Shown here: in pieces, positions 55,796-64,000 of the stretch
Position numbering within the stretch: position 1 is the stretch's first letter
Layout of the letters: every line of letters begins with the position of its first letter
From: Lasiodiplodia sp. COLG20
Lineage: Eukaryota > Ascomycota > Dothideomycetes > Botryosphaeriales > Botryosphaeriaceae
NCBI GenBank assembly: GCA_009801085.1
Contig: VNWV01000002.1
Span: 2,418,001-2,482,000, forward strand
Direction of reading: 5' to 3'
Length of the DNA: 64,000 bases
The notes under the pieces: model-generated
What the model was told of the DNA's origin: nothing
The model's input: the letters and a program-made list of their open reading frames with translations, nothing else
Databases searched by the model: none
Made by a program: the position numbers and the translations under genes

Positions 55796-58054
55796 ATGGC
55801 TGCCTCCAGGGTGATCGCGTCAGGCGTCCGATGCGGCGCCTGTCGTTCACGTTTTATTAGGGCCTTTGCTCCGCTCGCTGGCCTCGACTCCGCACCCGCC
55901 TTGGGAAGAGCTCGCGCGACAACCAGGGCTTTCACTTCCGCACCATTGCGCCTCTCGGATAGTCTTACGAAGAACGAGTCGAGCCTGGATAGTGCCGAAT
56001 CCAATACTGAATCGGCTTCCACATCTGCAGATTCCCCGGGGGCATCGGTGCCCTGGTACCTCCAAGTCGATGCGCCTCAACAGCCGCTCGACGGCTCCGC
56101 GCACCCGTTAGCCGACAGACAGCACATCCCCGCACTCCCTGAACATCCCCCGCCAATCCTCGAGCATCTCCTTCGCTACGTCTCTGTGGATCTCGGCATC
56201 GACGACCTGTCTCTTCTCGACCTCCGGGAACTCGATCCGCCACCGGCACTCGGCGCAAACCTGCTGATGCTTTTTGGAACTACGCGCAGTGAAAAACATC
56301 TTCACGTCTCCGCCGACAGGCTCTGCCGGTGGCTTCGGAGCGAATACAAGCTGAGCCCTTATGCTGATGGCCTGCTGGGCCGAAATGAGTTGAAACTGAA
56401 ATTGAGGCGGAAGGCGCGAAAAGCGAGGATGCTTTCAAATGCTGGTGGATCCGAAAGCAGCCTTGCTGCTGATGACGGTATTCAATCCAGCTGGATCTGC
56501 GTCAATGTTGGCTCCGTGAAGGCCGCCGAGTCTACGCCAACAGACGGACCCAAGATACAGAACTTCGTTGGGTTTGGTGGAGTATCAAAGGGAGTGAACA
56601 TTGTCCTGCAATTGTTCACGGAGGAAAAGAGGACTGAACTTGATCTCGAGACCATGTGGAACGGAGTGTTGAAGACTGATAGGAGGAGGAAAGAAGCATC
56701 GACTACGAATGATGCACCTGTGGATGAAATGTACAACCCCAATGGCTCTGTACTCGTTGGACCCAATGTCCGCAAAAGCTCGAGCGCGTTTCAACACACC
56801 AACCCCCAGGCTCCGTTGCAAACTCGCGCTTTGCATACTACAAGGATGAAAGAAATTGGTACGAGAGTGGTATCTGAAAGAGCTGGGAAACAGAATTTGG
56901 CTAACAATTTGACAAGGCCTTGGAGAGCGTCAATGAGCACCGCTTCGGACGCAGGGCGCTCTTCTTTCAAAAGTTTTACCCCTTCCAGCCTCCAGGAGCC
57001 AGCCAGGCCATACCAACATGGGGAAGCCCTGGGACTTGCCAAAAAGTTGGAGCAATTGGATCAGATGTCTAAAGAGGAGAAAAAAGCAGCTTTGGGAACT
57101 GGGTTTAACTCCAGCATGAATGGTGTTTCAACGCCTTTCCTCAAAGAATTCAACAGCTACATCCCCGAGTTCCCAGATGTCGTGCATTATGAAGCAATCA
57201 TGCAGCTCTACCTTGTTGCTCGATCGATCAATCACCCAGGCTACCCGGTCTTCCTCATCAATGATCTTCTTTGGGAAATGATAAGTGCAGGGATCCGTGT
57301 CCCGGAACATATGTTTCTTGACACTCTTCGCGCCAATCTGTCGATCGAGCACCCGGAGGAGTTCGAAGAAAGCACTGCACGGCGGCGAAACCAGATTGTC
57401 TTTGCTTTTCTTCAGGCTATGCAAGGCCAGTCTTATTCCGTTCTAACAGATGAAATCATCTTGATGCTTCACAACTCCGTCTCGACACCTATTCAGGACC
57501 TGGAAGCCCAATACCCAGAGCGAAGCACTGTTACCAAACGAGCAGAATACAACCGATCCGTACGCCACAAACTCCTCCACCAAATAGATGTCCTTGGCAT
57601 ACCGTTGAAACATGAAACATTTGCACATCTGCTGCAAAGTTATGCTCGTCTGGGGGACATGGAGGGCATGTGGCACGTTTGGAGCTCCACGGCTTTGTCC
57701 ATGTACTCAAGATCGGCGTACATGTACGCGGTGGCTTTGAATGGTGTCGCCTTCTCCGGGAGCCAAAAAGGCTGTATAGAGGCTTTGCGCAACTGTCTCG
57801 CCACCATGGAGCAAGAAATCCCGGAAGTGGAATTGAAAGGTGACGTGAGAGATGCTGTGATGCGATGCCTCCTGGTAATCAGCCCGGAGATCGATAAAGC
57901 TTGGGAACGTGGGAATAAGAAGGGCGAGTGGCTGAACATCTGGAACCGTTGCATGCGAGAACTAGGAAAAGAGGAAGAGAGGAGGAGAGGATCTAGGAGG
58001 AAAAGTGTTCCGGAAAGACCCTTGTCCGGAAGTCATGCGGTTGGACAACTCTGA
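55796..58054 (+). CDS. ATP25: ATPase synthesis protein 25, mitochondrial (ATP25)
   Basis: Mitochondrial protein that stabilises OLI1 (ATP9) mRNA and assists Atp9 ring assembly; in yeast it is cleaved into an RsfS-like N-terminal half and an M-domain C-terminal half. 752 residues, single exon, ATG 55796. The N terminus is an Arg/Ala-rich presequence. Residues about 110-290 hold the RsfS-like (DUF143) region: YVSVDLGIDDLSLLDLRELDPP, LLMLFGTTRSEKHLHVSADRLCRWLR, DLETMWNG. The C-terminal region has FNSYIPEFP, HYEAIMQLYLVARSINHPGYPVFLINDLLWEM and further helical repeats. Size and order fit fungal ATP25. Its promoter is shared with NMD3. Confidence 0.93.
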   Translation: MAASRVIASGVRCGACRSRFIRAFAPLAGLDSAPALGRARATTRAFTSAPLRLSDSLTKNESSLDSAESNTESASTSADSPGASVPWYLQVDAPQQPLDGSAHPLADRQHIPALPEHPPPILEHLLRYVSVDLGIDDLSLLDLRELDPPPALGANLLMLFGTTRSEKHLHVSADRLCRWLRSEYKLSPYADGLLGRNELKLKLRRKARKARMLSNAGGSESSLAADDGIQSSWICVNVGSVKAAESTPTDGPKIQNFVGFGGVSKGVNIVLQLFTEEKRTELDLETMWNGVLKTDRRRKEASTTNDAPVDEMYNPNGSVLVGPNVRKSSSAFQHTNPQAPLQTRALHTTRMKEIGTRVVSERAGKQNLANNLTRPWRASMSTASDAGRSSFKSFTPSSLQEPARPYQHGEALGLAKKLEQLDQMSKEEKKAALGTGFNSSMNGVSTPFLKEFNSYIPEFPDVVHYEAIMQLYLVARSINHPGYPVFLINDLLWEMISAGIRVPEHMFLDTLRANLSIEHPEEFEESTARRRNQIVFAFLQAMQGQSYSVLTDEIILMLHNSVSTPIQDLEAQYPERSTVTKRAEYNRSVRHKLLHQIDVLGIPLKHETFAHLLQSYARLGDMEGMWHVWSSTALSMYSRSAYMYAVALNGVAFSGSQKGCIEALRNCLATMEQEIPEVELKGDVRDAVMRCLLVISPEIDKAWERGNKKGEWLNIWNRCMRELGKEEERRRGSRRKSVPERPLSGSHAVGQL

Positions 58055-58319
58055 GCAAATTGTTCTTGTACAAACAGCATACACTAGATATCCGTAGTCT
58101 AGAGTGTAAACAAACCTGTAAACGAGTCGGAATGCGTGAGAATGTTCATCTTTTTCATTAAACTTCAGTTGATCAGAATGGTGAGATAAAAATGCGGTGA
58201 TCTATTTCCTAATTAGGTGTCCTTATCGATAACTCTAAATAATGTCGTCCCCGGCAATTTTCTATTCCGCATCGTCTCCCCCGAAGCTCCTCCTAGCATT
58301 CGACCAGACATCGCCTACC

Positions 58320-59345
58320 ATGTCCACCCGCAAAAGAAACGAATGGCTCGAAGCTGACGATGTCAGCGACGACGAGGACGCTGGCTACAACTCCGAAGCC
58401 GAGGAGCAAGGTCGGAGCCGCGCAGCAGCACTCGCCGGCCGCGCTTCCAAGCGACGCAAGGTCGACGAGTCGGACGACGAATCTGTCGAAGACGAGGACG
58501 ACGACGGCTTCGACCCCTCTCTACTACGGAAAGCAGACGCCAAAAGTGTCTCCAAACCAGCCGGACTCGCGGACGAAGAGGACGTTGCGCACAACGACCG
58601 CAAAGACGAAGAAGCGGATTTCGACAAAGACGATGACGATGGCAACGACGACCCCTTGAAACCCACGCCGGCATCCAAGAAACAACTCAGCGCAAAGAAA
58701 CTTGAGAAGGCCCAGAAGGCGGTCAAGAAAACGGGCGTCGTGTACCTGTCGCGCATCCCGCCGTTCATGAAGCCGGCCGCGGTCAAGTCGCTGCTGAGCC
58801 AGCACGGCAAGATCGGTCGCGTCTTCCTGACGCCCGAAGACTCGGCCGTGTACCGTCGCCGTAAGGCCGCCGGTGGCAACAAGAAAAAGTCGTACGTCGA
58901 CGGTTGGGTTGAGTTCATGGACAAGAAGGATGCCAAGACCTGCGCCCAGCTGCTCAATGCCAAGATTGTAGGCGGCAAGAAGGGTGGTTATTACTACGAT
59001 GATGTGTGGAATATGCGGTACTTGACCGGTTTCAAGTGGCACCATTTGACGGAGCAGATTGCAAACGAGAACGCAGAACGCGCGAGCAGGATGAGAGCAG
59101 AGATCGCGAGGAGTACGAGGGAGAACAAGGAGTTTATTCAGAACGTTGAGAGGGCGAAAATGTTGGAGGGCATGGCGGCAAAGAAGAAGAGTAAGAGTGC
59201 AGGAAATGAGAGTGCAGCGGCGCCTGCGTCCGACGCAAAGGAGGTCAGGAGGCAGTTCAAGCAGGCGGAGGTCAAGTCGAAGAAAACAAGGAATGTGCCC
59301 GAGCAGCCAGAGGAGGTCAAGAGGGTGTTGTCAAAAATCTTCTAA
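58320..59345 (+). CDS. ESF2: Pre-rRNA-processing protein ESF2
   Basis: Nucleolar RRM-type protein needed for 18S rRNA processing; it works with the DEAD-box helicase Dbp8. 341 residues, single exon. ATG 58320 (MSTRKRNEWL) is preferred over an upstream ATG because orthologs start with a charged, Asp/Glu-rich leader. Residues 10-120 are acidic and disordered. The RRM follows (GVVYLSRIPPFMKPAAVKSLLSQHGKIGRVFLTPED through DGWVEFMDKKDAKTCAQLLNAK). The conserved YYYDDVWNMRYLTGFKWHHLTEQIANENAERASRMRAEIARSTRE tail, a signature of ESF2/ABT1, begins near residue 225. The C terminus is Lys/Glu-rich. Confidence 0.94.
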   Translation: MSTRKRNEWLEADDVSDDEDAGYNSEAEEQGRSRAAALAGRASKRRKVDESDDESVEDEDDDGFDPSLLRKADAKSVSKPAGLADEEDVAHNDRKDEEADFDKDDDDGNDDPLKPTPASKKQLSAKKLEKAQKAVKKTGVVYLSRIPPFMKPAAVKSLLSQHGKIGRVFLTPEDSAVYRRRKAAGGNKKKSYVDGWVEFMDKKDAKTCAQLLNAKIVGGKKGGYYYDDVWNMRYLTGFKWHHLTEQIANENAERASRMRAEIARSTRENKEFIQNVERAKMLEGMAAKKKSKSAGNESAAAPASDAKEVRRQFKQAEVKSKKTRNVPEQPEEVKRVLSKIF

Positions 59346-59487
59346 AAAGTTCTGCATGTTGTGGAGTTTTAATAAGCATAGGCGCAACAAAAGGTCAAGC
59401 GTATTTCATCATGCAAACTATAAGATATCCAAGTTATTGTAGGTCATCGCCTTCTCGAGGACGTAGAGTAATTTCGTGACTGAGTCT

Positions 59488-60783
59488 TCACAACCGCGCC
59501 CAAAACTCTGCCAATCTTTCGGCGCCTTCTTCCCAACCAACATCGTTCTGGAGGTGATGCGCTGCGTCCAACTCAATATATCTCACGCCTTGTCCAGTGG
59601 TCCCTTCGCCCTCAGTAAGTGCTTGCACTTTATCCTCGACGCCATCTATCTTCTTCTTGCTCACTAGTCCCCTATATGCCGCCCGATACTCGTCTGCCAT
59701 CTCCTTCATTAGCCTCGTACCCATCAACTTATCCCTTCTCCCGGCCAGCACCAGTACCCTCTGCCCATTGATTCCCCATCCAACAAGATTGAGCAAAACA
59801 TTTCTTGGGTAGACCAACCGCCGCATCATTTGATTCGGCCAGATCATGCTCTCGTACCCCATCATGCAGGTCCTCTGAAACTCAGCCACAGCGGAGTTTG
59901 ACACTGCAGGGCTGAAGAAAGCGCCCTTAACGAGCTCCAAGGTCGATAATGGCGAGAGAGGGTGGTACAAATGGAAGAGAACACGGATGGGGAAGAATAG
60001 GTCGTGCTTGAGCCAATTCCAGTAAACTCCGATCCTGTCAATATCGTCAGAGCCAACCGTTCTCAGAGTACTCCCCTGGCTTGATATTTCTCAGGCGCTC
60101 CAATCTTTGAACATCATACCTGGTATCATTGAAGCCAACAAACGCTACTTAAAGAAGCAGGGGAGCTCGAGAGTGAGAAGAAATGAAAAAGGCAATACTC
60201 ACTGCCCAAAACACGGCGTCCCCGCTAATAATCCCAGGCCCCTCACCATTCCCTTCAACCTCCCCTTGCCGCCGTCACCACAGCCACCACCCTCTGTTTC
60301 AATGACCCACTGCGCCAAACCCCCACCGCTCGAATGCCCCACCAGCACCACCTCCAACCCTTCCCCAAACACCTTCAACCCTTCCACCACCACCGTAACC
60401 ACATCTTCCGTCATCGCCGCCAGCCCCGTGCCCCACACCATCCGCAAGTAGCCCGGCCGCCAGCTCGCTCCGTGGCCACGCAGCGACAGTGCGTGGCAGG
60501 GGATGCCATGGTTGGTGGAAAGGTAGGTGAGGTAGGGCAGCCAGACGGCGGCCGAGCCGAAGCCGCCGTGGAGGAAGAGTATGTGCGGGACTGGAGACGG
60601 TGTGGTGAGAGTACTGGACGTAGTTGATGAGAGGAAAGAGGAGGGAGGCACGGCGGAGAGGAGCTCGAGGTCGCCTTGCGGCGTAGGGATGTAAGTGCGG
60701 GTGACACCGGGTGGGAGGGGAGGTGGTGTGGGGTTGTTGGACGAGGCCGTCCAGGGAAGACGCCAGAAGGGTGGCCAGAGCAT
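59488..60783 (-). CDS. Alpha/beta-hydrolase fold protein
   Basis: Serine hydrolase of unknown substrate, about 375 residues from exons 60783-60203 and 60034-59488 (168-bp intron, whose middle could hide a tiny extra exon). The oxyanion region is HILFLHGGFGSAAVWLPYL. The nucleophile elbow is VLVGHSSGGGLAQW (Ser in GHSSG). A late acidic residue lies in LVLAGRRDKLMG, and the likely catalytic His is in LDAAHHLQND. The layout resembles small epoxide-hydrolase/lipase-like enzymes; no further assignment is justified. It is convergent with ESF2. Confidence 0.8.
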
Positions 60784-61481
60784 TGTATATCGCAGCTCTT
60801 ATGCGTGTAAATTATGAGGGCTGTTAGTGAGCGACGGTTCTATATCTGGAGGCTTGGAATGAGAGATGGAGTTTTGTGCGAAAGTAGTGATTTACATTGT
60901 TTTTAGCTGAAAAGATATGGCACTCTCTTAAATCGGTAGAAGGATTGAGACAGCGTTTAGCTTGCGTCTTCTTCCCCGCTTGTCGTTCTATCTTATGCAG
61001 CCCGGCGCATTTACGCGAATGCGACGCGCCTATATCTCAGCCGCAGCTTGGCAAGACCCGTCTTTCGTACCTGAGACTCTCGGAGTTCTCCGTGAGTCAT
61101 GTCTGGAAAGTTCCAACTTTCTTCTTCCCTCAAAGTTGTCCTGCCAGGCTCCTTTTGAGGTTTTGGTATCGTTGAGGTCGGACCCAAGATGGCTGTCCAA
61201 AACATCTTCCGTTTACAGATCATCTCCTGTGTCATACCATTGAGAACCAAATTCGTCTCAAATAGATAGAGGCCAGGCGGGGAATTTAGGAACCAAGTGT
61301 TCCACTAGAGCCGCTGCTGACGCGAAAGCGGGGCGGCTCGACAGCAGCATGTGAGGCATCGAGATCCCGCCATCGCGGGCACCAGAGTCGGAGCACTCTG
61401 CACGCTCGAAGCCATCGTGGGTGCAGGAGCTACAAAAAGCACTGCATACTCAACCACGAGCCGCTGAAGCCGTGCGTCAAA
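60784..61481. other. Intergenic between DUF4202 gene and hydrolase
   Basis: About 700 bp, the 3' side of the DUF4202 gene and the hydrolase promoter. Nothing recognised. Confidence 0.5.
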
Positions 61482-62078
61482 TCATCCTGCCAGCGCCTTC
61501 TTCACCAACTCCAACGGCCTCTCCCCCATCGGGATCTGCAGCGCGAGCTCGTGGCCCCTCTCGCTCATCTTCACCCACGTCTTCCGCAGAATCGTTATGA
61601 TCTTATCCTCGTCGTAGCCCCTCTCAAACTCCTCGAACTGGTCGTCCAGGAAGACCAGGCACGCGACGTCCTCCAGCACCTGCGTCTCGCCGTCGCTCTT
61701 GAGGTCCTCCTTGCGCACCAGCGCCGCGACGCGCTCCGCGTCGGCCTCGGCGTAGCCCGCGTCCAGGCACATGGCCTTGACCAGCTCCGCCTGCCGCTTC
61801 TTCGCCGCGTTGCGCCAGCTGTGGTACCCGACCTTGGTCATCGGGTAGCTGTCGCGCGGCACCTCCCAGCGGCGCAGGTGCTGCGCGCGCACCGCCAGCC
61901 GCAGCGTCTCCGAGGCCGCGGCGGGGGCGGTCGCAGTGTGCTTGTCGAGATACGCTGTCATCTTGTTGGCGTAGTGCAGCTCGTAGGGCACTTCGTTGCC
62001 GTCAACTGTGACCTTCTTCGGGTCGAGCGCGTGCGCGGCGTCGATGGCGGCGAGGGCTTTTTCGTAAGGCGTAGACAT
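61482..62078 (-). CDS. DUF4202 family protein
   Basis: 198 residues, single exon, ATG 62078, uniformly alpha-helical by composition. Recognisable family segments are YELHYANKMTAYL, RLAVRAQHLRRWEVPRDSYPMTKVGYHSWRNAAKKRQ, LVRKEDLKSDGETQVLEDVACLVFLDDQFEEF and KTWVKMSERG. The His residues in QHLRRW and GYHSW and the Asp-rich helix near 125-155 could bind metal, suggesting a HD-like hydrolase fold, but activity is unknown. The coding sequence is very GC-rich at third positions, contrasting with its AT-rich 5' flank. Confidence 0.9.
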   Translation of the reverse strand: MSTPYEKALAAIDAAHALDPKKVTVDGNEVPYELHYANKMTAYLDKHTATAPAAASETLRLAVRAQHLRRWEVPRDSYPMTKVGYHSWRNAAKKRQAELVKAMCLDAGYAEADAERVAALVRKEDLKSDGETQVLEDVACLVFLDDQFEEFERGYDEDKIITILRKTWVKMSERGHELALQIPMGERPLELVKKALAG

Positions 62079-62902
62079 AATTCAGGATTGGCGGTGATGT
62101 CTCAACGAGAGATTGAGACAAGTAGAGAAAATTATTAGATGAAAATGTGAGAGCTGACGAGGGGCTGCTGAGTGCTAAGACGAAGGCTTGGGAGGACACG
62201 AGGGGCACGCGGGGCAGTCGCGTTATCTCAGTTGATTTAGCTACTTTTATTCTTTTTTTTCTTTCGGTTTCGGCGCCGAGCATAATACTATTTTGAACGC
62301 ATCCGATAGGCAGGAACCAGGGTCTTTGCCGCGGCAGCTGCCGAAGTTGCCGCTTAACAGTAGGATCATCTAGTCATGTCCATGGTCAAGCTTCAATAGC
62401 GCTCATTTAGAAAGCGATCGTGGCTTGCCTCTCTATATTGCTCGCTCTAAGGACGAACAGCCACTATATAAAAACTAATAGAAGCTCGAAGTCATGGGAC
62501 CATCGGAACGTGACATTGCGGCATAGCTCGGGTAGATAGAAACCGTAGCTAATTCAACCTGAGGCGCCGCTTGGGTTCATATGACTCGCGCTGGTTCATG
62601 GCCACGGCGCTGCGCCTCCAAAATTAAACAGCCCCATGCTAAAAGAGATTAAGACTTGTGATAGCCAAGAATATAGAGCGAGGTACAGAGAAAGAGAGTG
62701 GCGAACAGTGGAGATATCGCACCACATGTTAGAACCCATCTCTAGATCGAGATACCGCAGTAATAATGACCGTAAAAGCGCCGTTGCAAACCATGTCGTG
62801 ATCTCGTATCAGATACCAATATCCGATTGCCTTTCAAGACCATCCAATAATCCGAAGCCGCATCCAAGAAGGAGCCGGTCCAACGGTAGAAGAGGGATTA
62901 AA
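62079..62902. other. Intergenic between membrane-protein gene and DUF4202 gene
   Basis: About 820 bp without a recognised gene; DUF4202 promoter side and membrane-protein 3' side, AT-richer than the genes around it. Confidence 0.5.
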
Positions 62903-64000
62903 TTAGACGTCTAGCATGCTGCGGACCTTTTGCGGAGGATAATTCTCCGCAAGGGTTTCACCGGTCATGCCAGTGCGCTCGGTTGTGCCGGTAGCAGTGC
63001 TTATGTTATCGTCACTGTCTGGCCCTTGAAACTCTCGTCTGTCATCTTCTTGTGCAGGATGGGGGTCACGGAATGGGTTTTCCGGTTCGCTTTCCGCTCT
63101 CTGGCGGCTTCGGTTGCGTATCTGACCGCCACCTGGGACGTCGTAGTACGAGGGAGGATTCCGACTCATATCATCGAGTTCCACATTTGCACTCGGAAGC
63201 GATTGGTCGCGTGGCTGCCGGCCTGCTCCGGGACCTTCGGTTGCGAGAGCACGCAAGCGTTGTTCCGATGTCAGGTGCAAGTCTCCCTGTGCCTTTCTCC
63301 ACCACGATGGCTTTTTGGTGATGCCGAGTTCGGCGTCTGCTGACTGTCCGCGCTGTCGCCTCTGCTCGATGATAACTGTATCCTCATTGGCATCGATATA
63401 TCCAAAAACGTTGAACAAGATCAGCAGCAGCACCGTAGTTCCATAGCCGAGGCCATAGGGCCATCCGGGATGCACATCATACTTCATCAGGCTGATGTCC
63501 CAAACCCAAGCCGAAGCTATAGCGTACGCAAGACGTATGGCTAGTATGATTAGAGCGAGGAAAAGCTTGGTCGGACAGTAGGCACAGAAACTGTTAATCC
63601 TGGCTATCATGCCGCCACTGTCAGGCTTCGGACGATAATGATGTAGTGAATGATGAAGTGACACGATTGTGACAATCCATGCTATCACTGAGAGGATAGA
63701 AGCTGCTTTGAAACGCGAATCGGTTGCGACGGGCTCCGCGTAGTGGGTTTGCTGCCAGGGTGAGCGTTGAAATTGAATGTACGTCCAGGAACGGGGGATT
63801 TCCATGAAGAAGCTCTGGTTACGTCAGTAAATATCGCACGGTAACCTCGGGCTTCGACCTACCAGCCAGGCAAAGAGATAGAAGACCAAAGGAAGATAGA
63901 ATTCAACCTTGCTGCGCCGGTCATCCTGGGGCAGATGGAACGGGTCTCGGTCGTATATTTGTCTCTCTTGCCAGGAACCCCTACTATCGGTCAGCAGCGG
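62903..64000 (-). CDS. Multi-spanning fungal membrane protein, DUF2434-like (5' partial)
   Basis: The window contains the last two visible exons, 64000-63863 (open to the edge, start missing) and 63814-62903, joined across a 48-bp GT-AG intron. At least four hydrophobic segments are present (around VEFYLPLVFYLFAWL, ASILSVIAWIVTIVSL, LFLALIILAIRLAYAIASAW and GTTVLLLILFNVFGYI). A charged segment NEDTVIIEQRRQRG then a WWRKAQGDLHL motif follows, and a disordered Ser/Arg/Gly-rich tail of about 150 residues. The EDTVIIEQRRQRG and KKPSWW pieces recall the fungal DUF2434 family, from memory and not tested. Function unknown. Confidence 0.7.

Noticed and set aside
58242..58319. Earlier ATG for ESF2
   Set aside because: The extra 26 residues are unlike ESF2 leaders; orthologs start at an MSTRKRNE-like sequence.
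62480..62620. Possible tRNA gene (GGTTCA-like box B)
   Set aside because: No A box at the correct spacing and no cloverleaf could be folded by eye.

Overview
The window is nuclear DNA of a filamentous ascomycete (Pezizomycotina; Dothideomycetes-like by general impression, which is inference). The evidence is many 47-76 bp GT-AG introns with CTAAC/CTGAC-like branch sites, typical fungal families (HAL-type kinase, Zn2Cys6 regulators, ATP25, ESF2, DUF4202) and no bacterial operon features. All gene models were spliced by eye from donor/acceptor motifs, frame continuity and family conservation. Layout: 1-4.7 kb holds the 3' part of a HAL-type kinase and a membrane-anchored GNAT protein. 4.7-11.7 kb is a gene-poor interval with a 16-bp tandem repeat. 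11.7-16.4 kb has two surface or secreted proteins, a CAP/PR-1 protein and a repeat-bearing GPI-anchor candidate. 17.2-31.2 kb looks like a small metabolic cluster without a PKS/NRPS backbone: an SDR, a BBE-type FAD oxidase, an MFS transporter, an FAD monooxygenase fused to an acetoacetate-decarboxylase-like domain, a cupin and a C2H2 plus Zn2Cys6 regulator. 33.2-40.5 kb carries a protein with an internal ubiquitin domain, a head-to-head pair of Zn2Cys6 regulators and a heme-dependent oxidative demethylase-family (DUF3445) enzyme. These may or may not belong to the same cluster. 41.8-43.9 kb is low-complexity sequence with two weakly supported genes. 44.2-62.1 kb is a dense housekeeping block: GCP4, TYW1, a PQ-loop transporter, PEX12, NMD3, ATP25, ESF2, an alpha/beta hydrolase and a DUF4202 protein. 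The window ends in the 5'-truncated gene of a multi-spanning membrane protein. In the cluster, the enzymes (flavin monooxygenase/decarboxylase, flavin oxidase, SDR, cupin) could act in turn on a small, probably aromatic or beta-keto, substrate, with the MFS protein for transport and the local regulators for control. That pathway is inference; only the gene content and order are read from the sequence.
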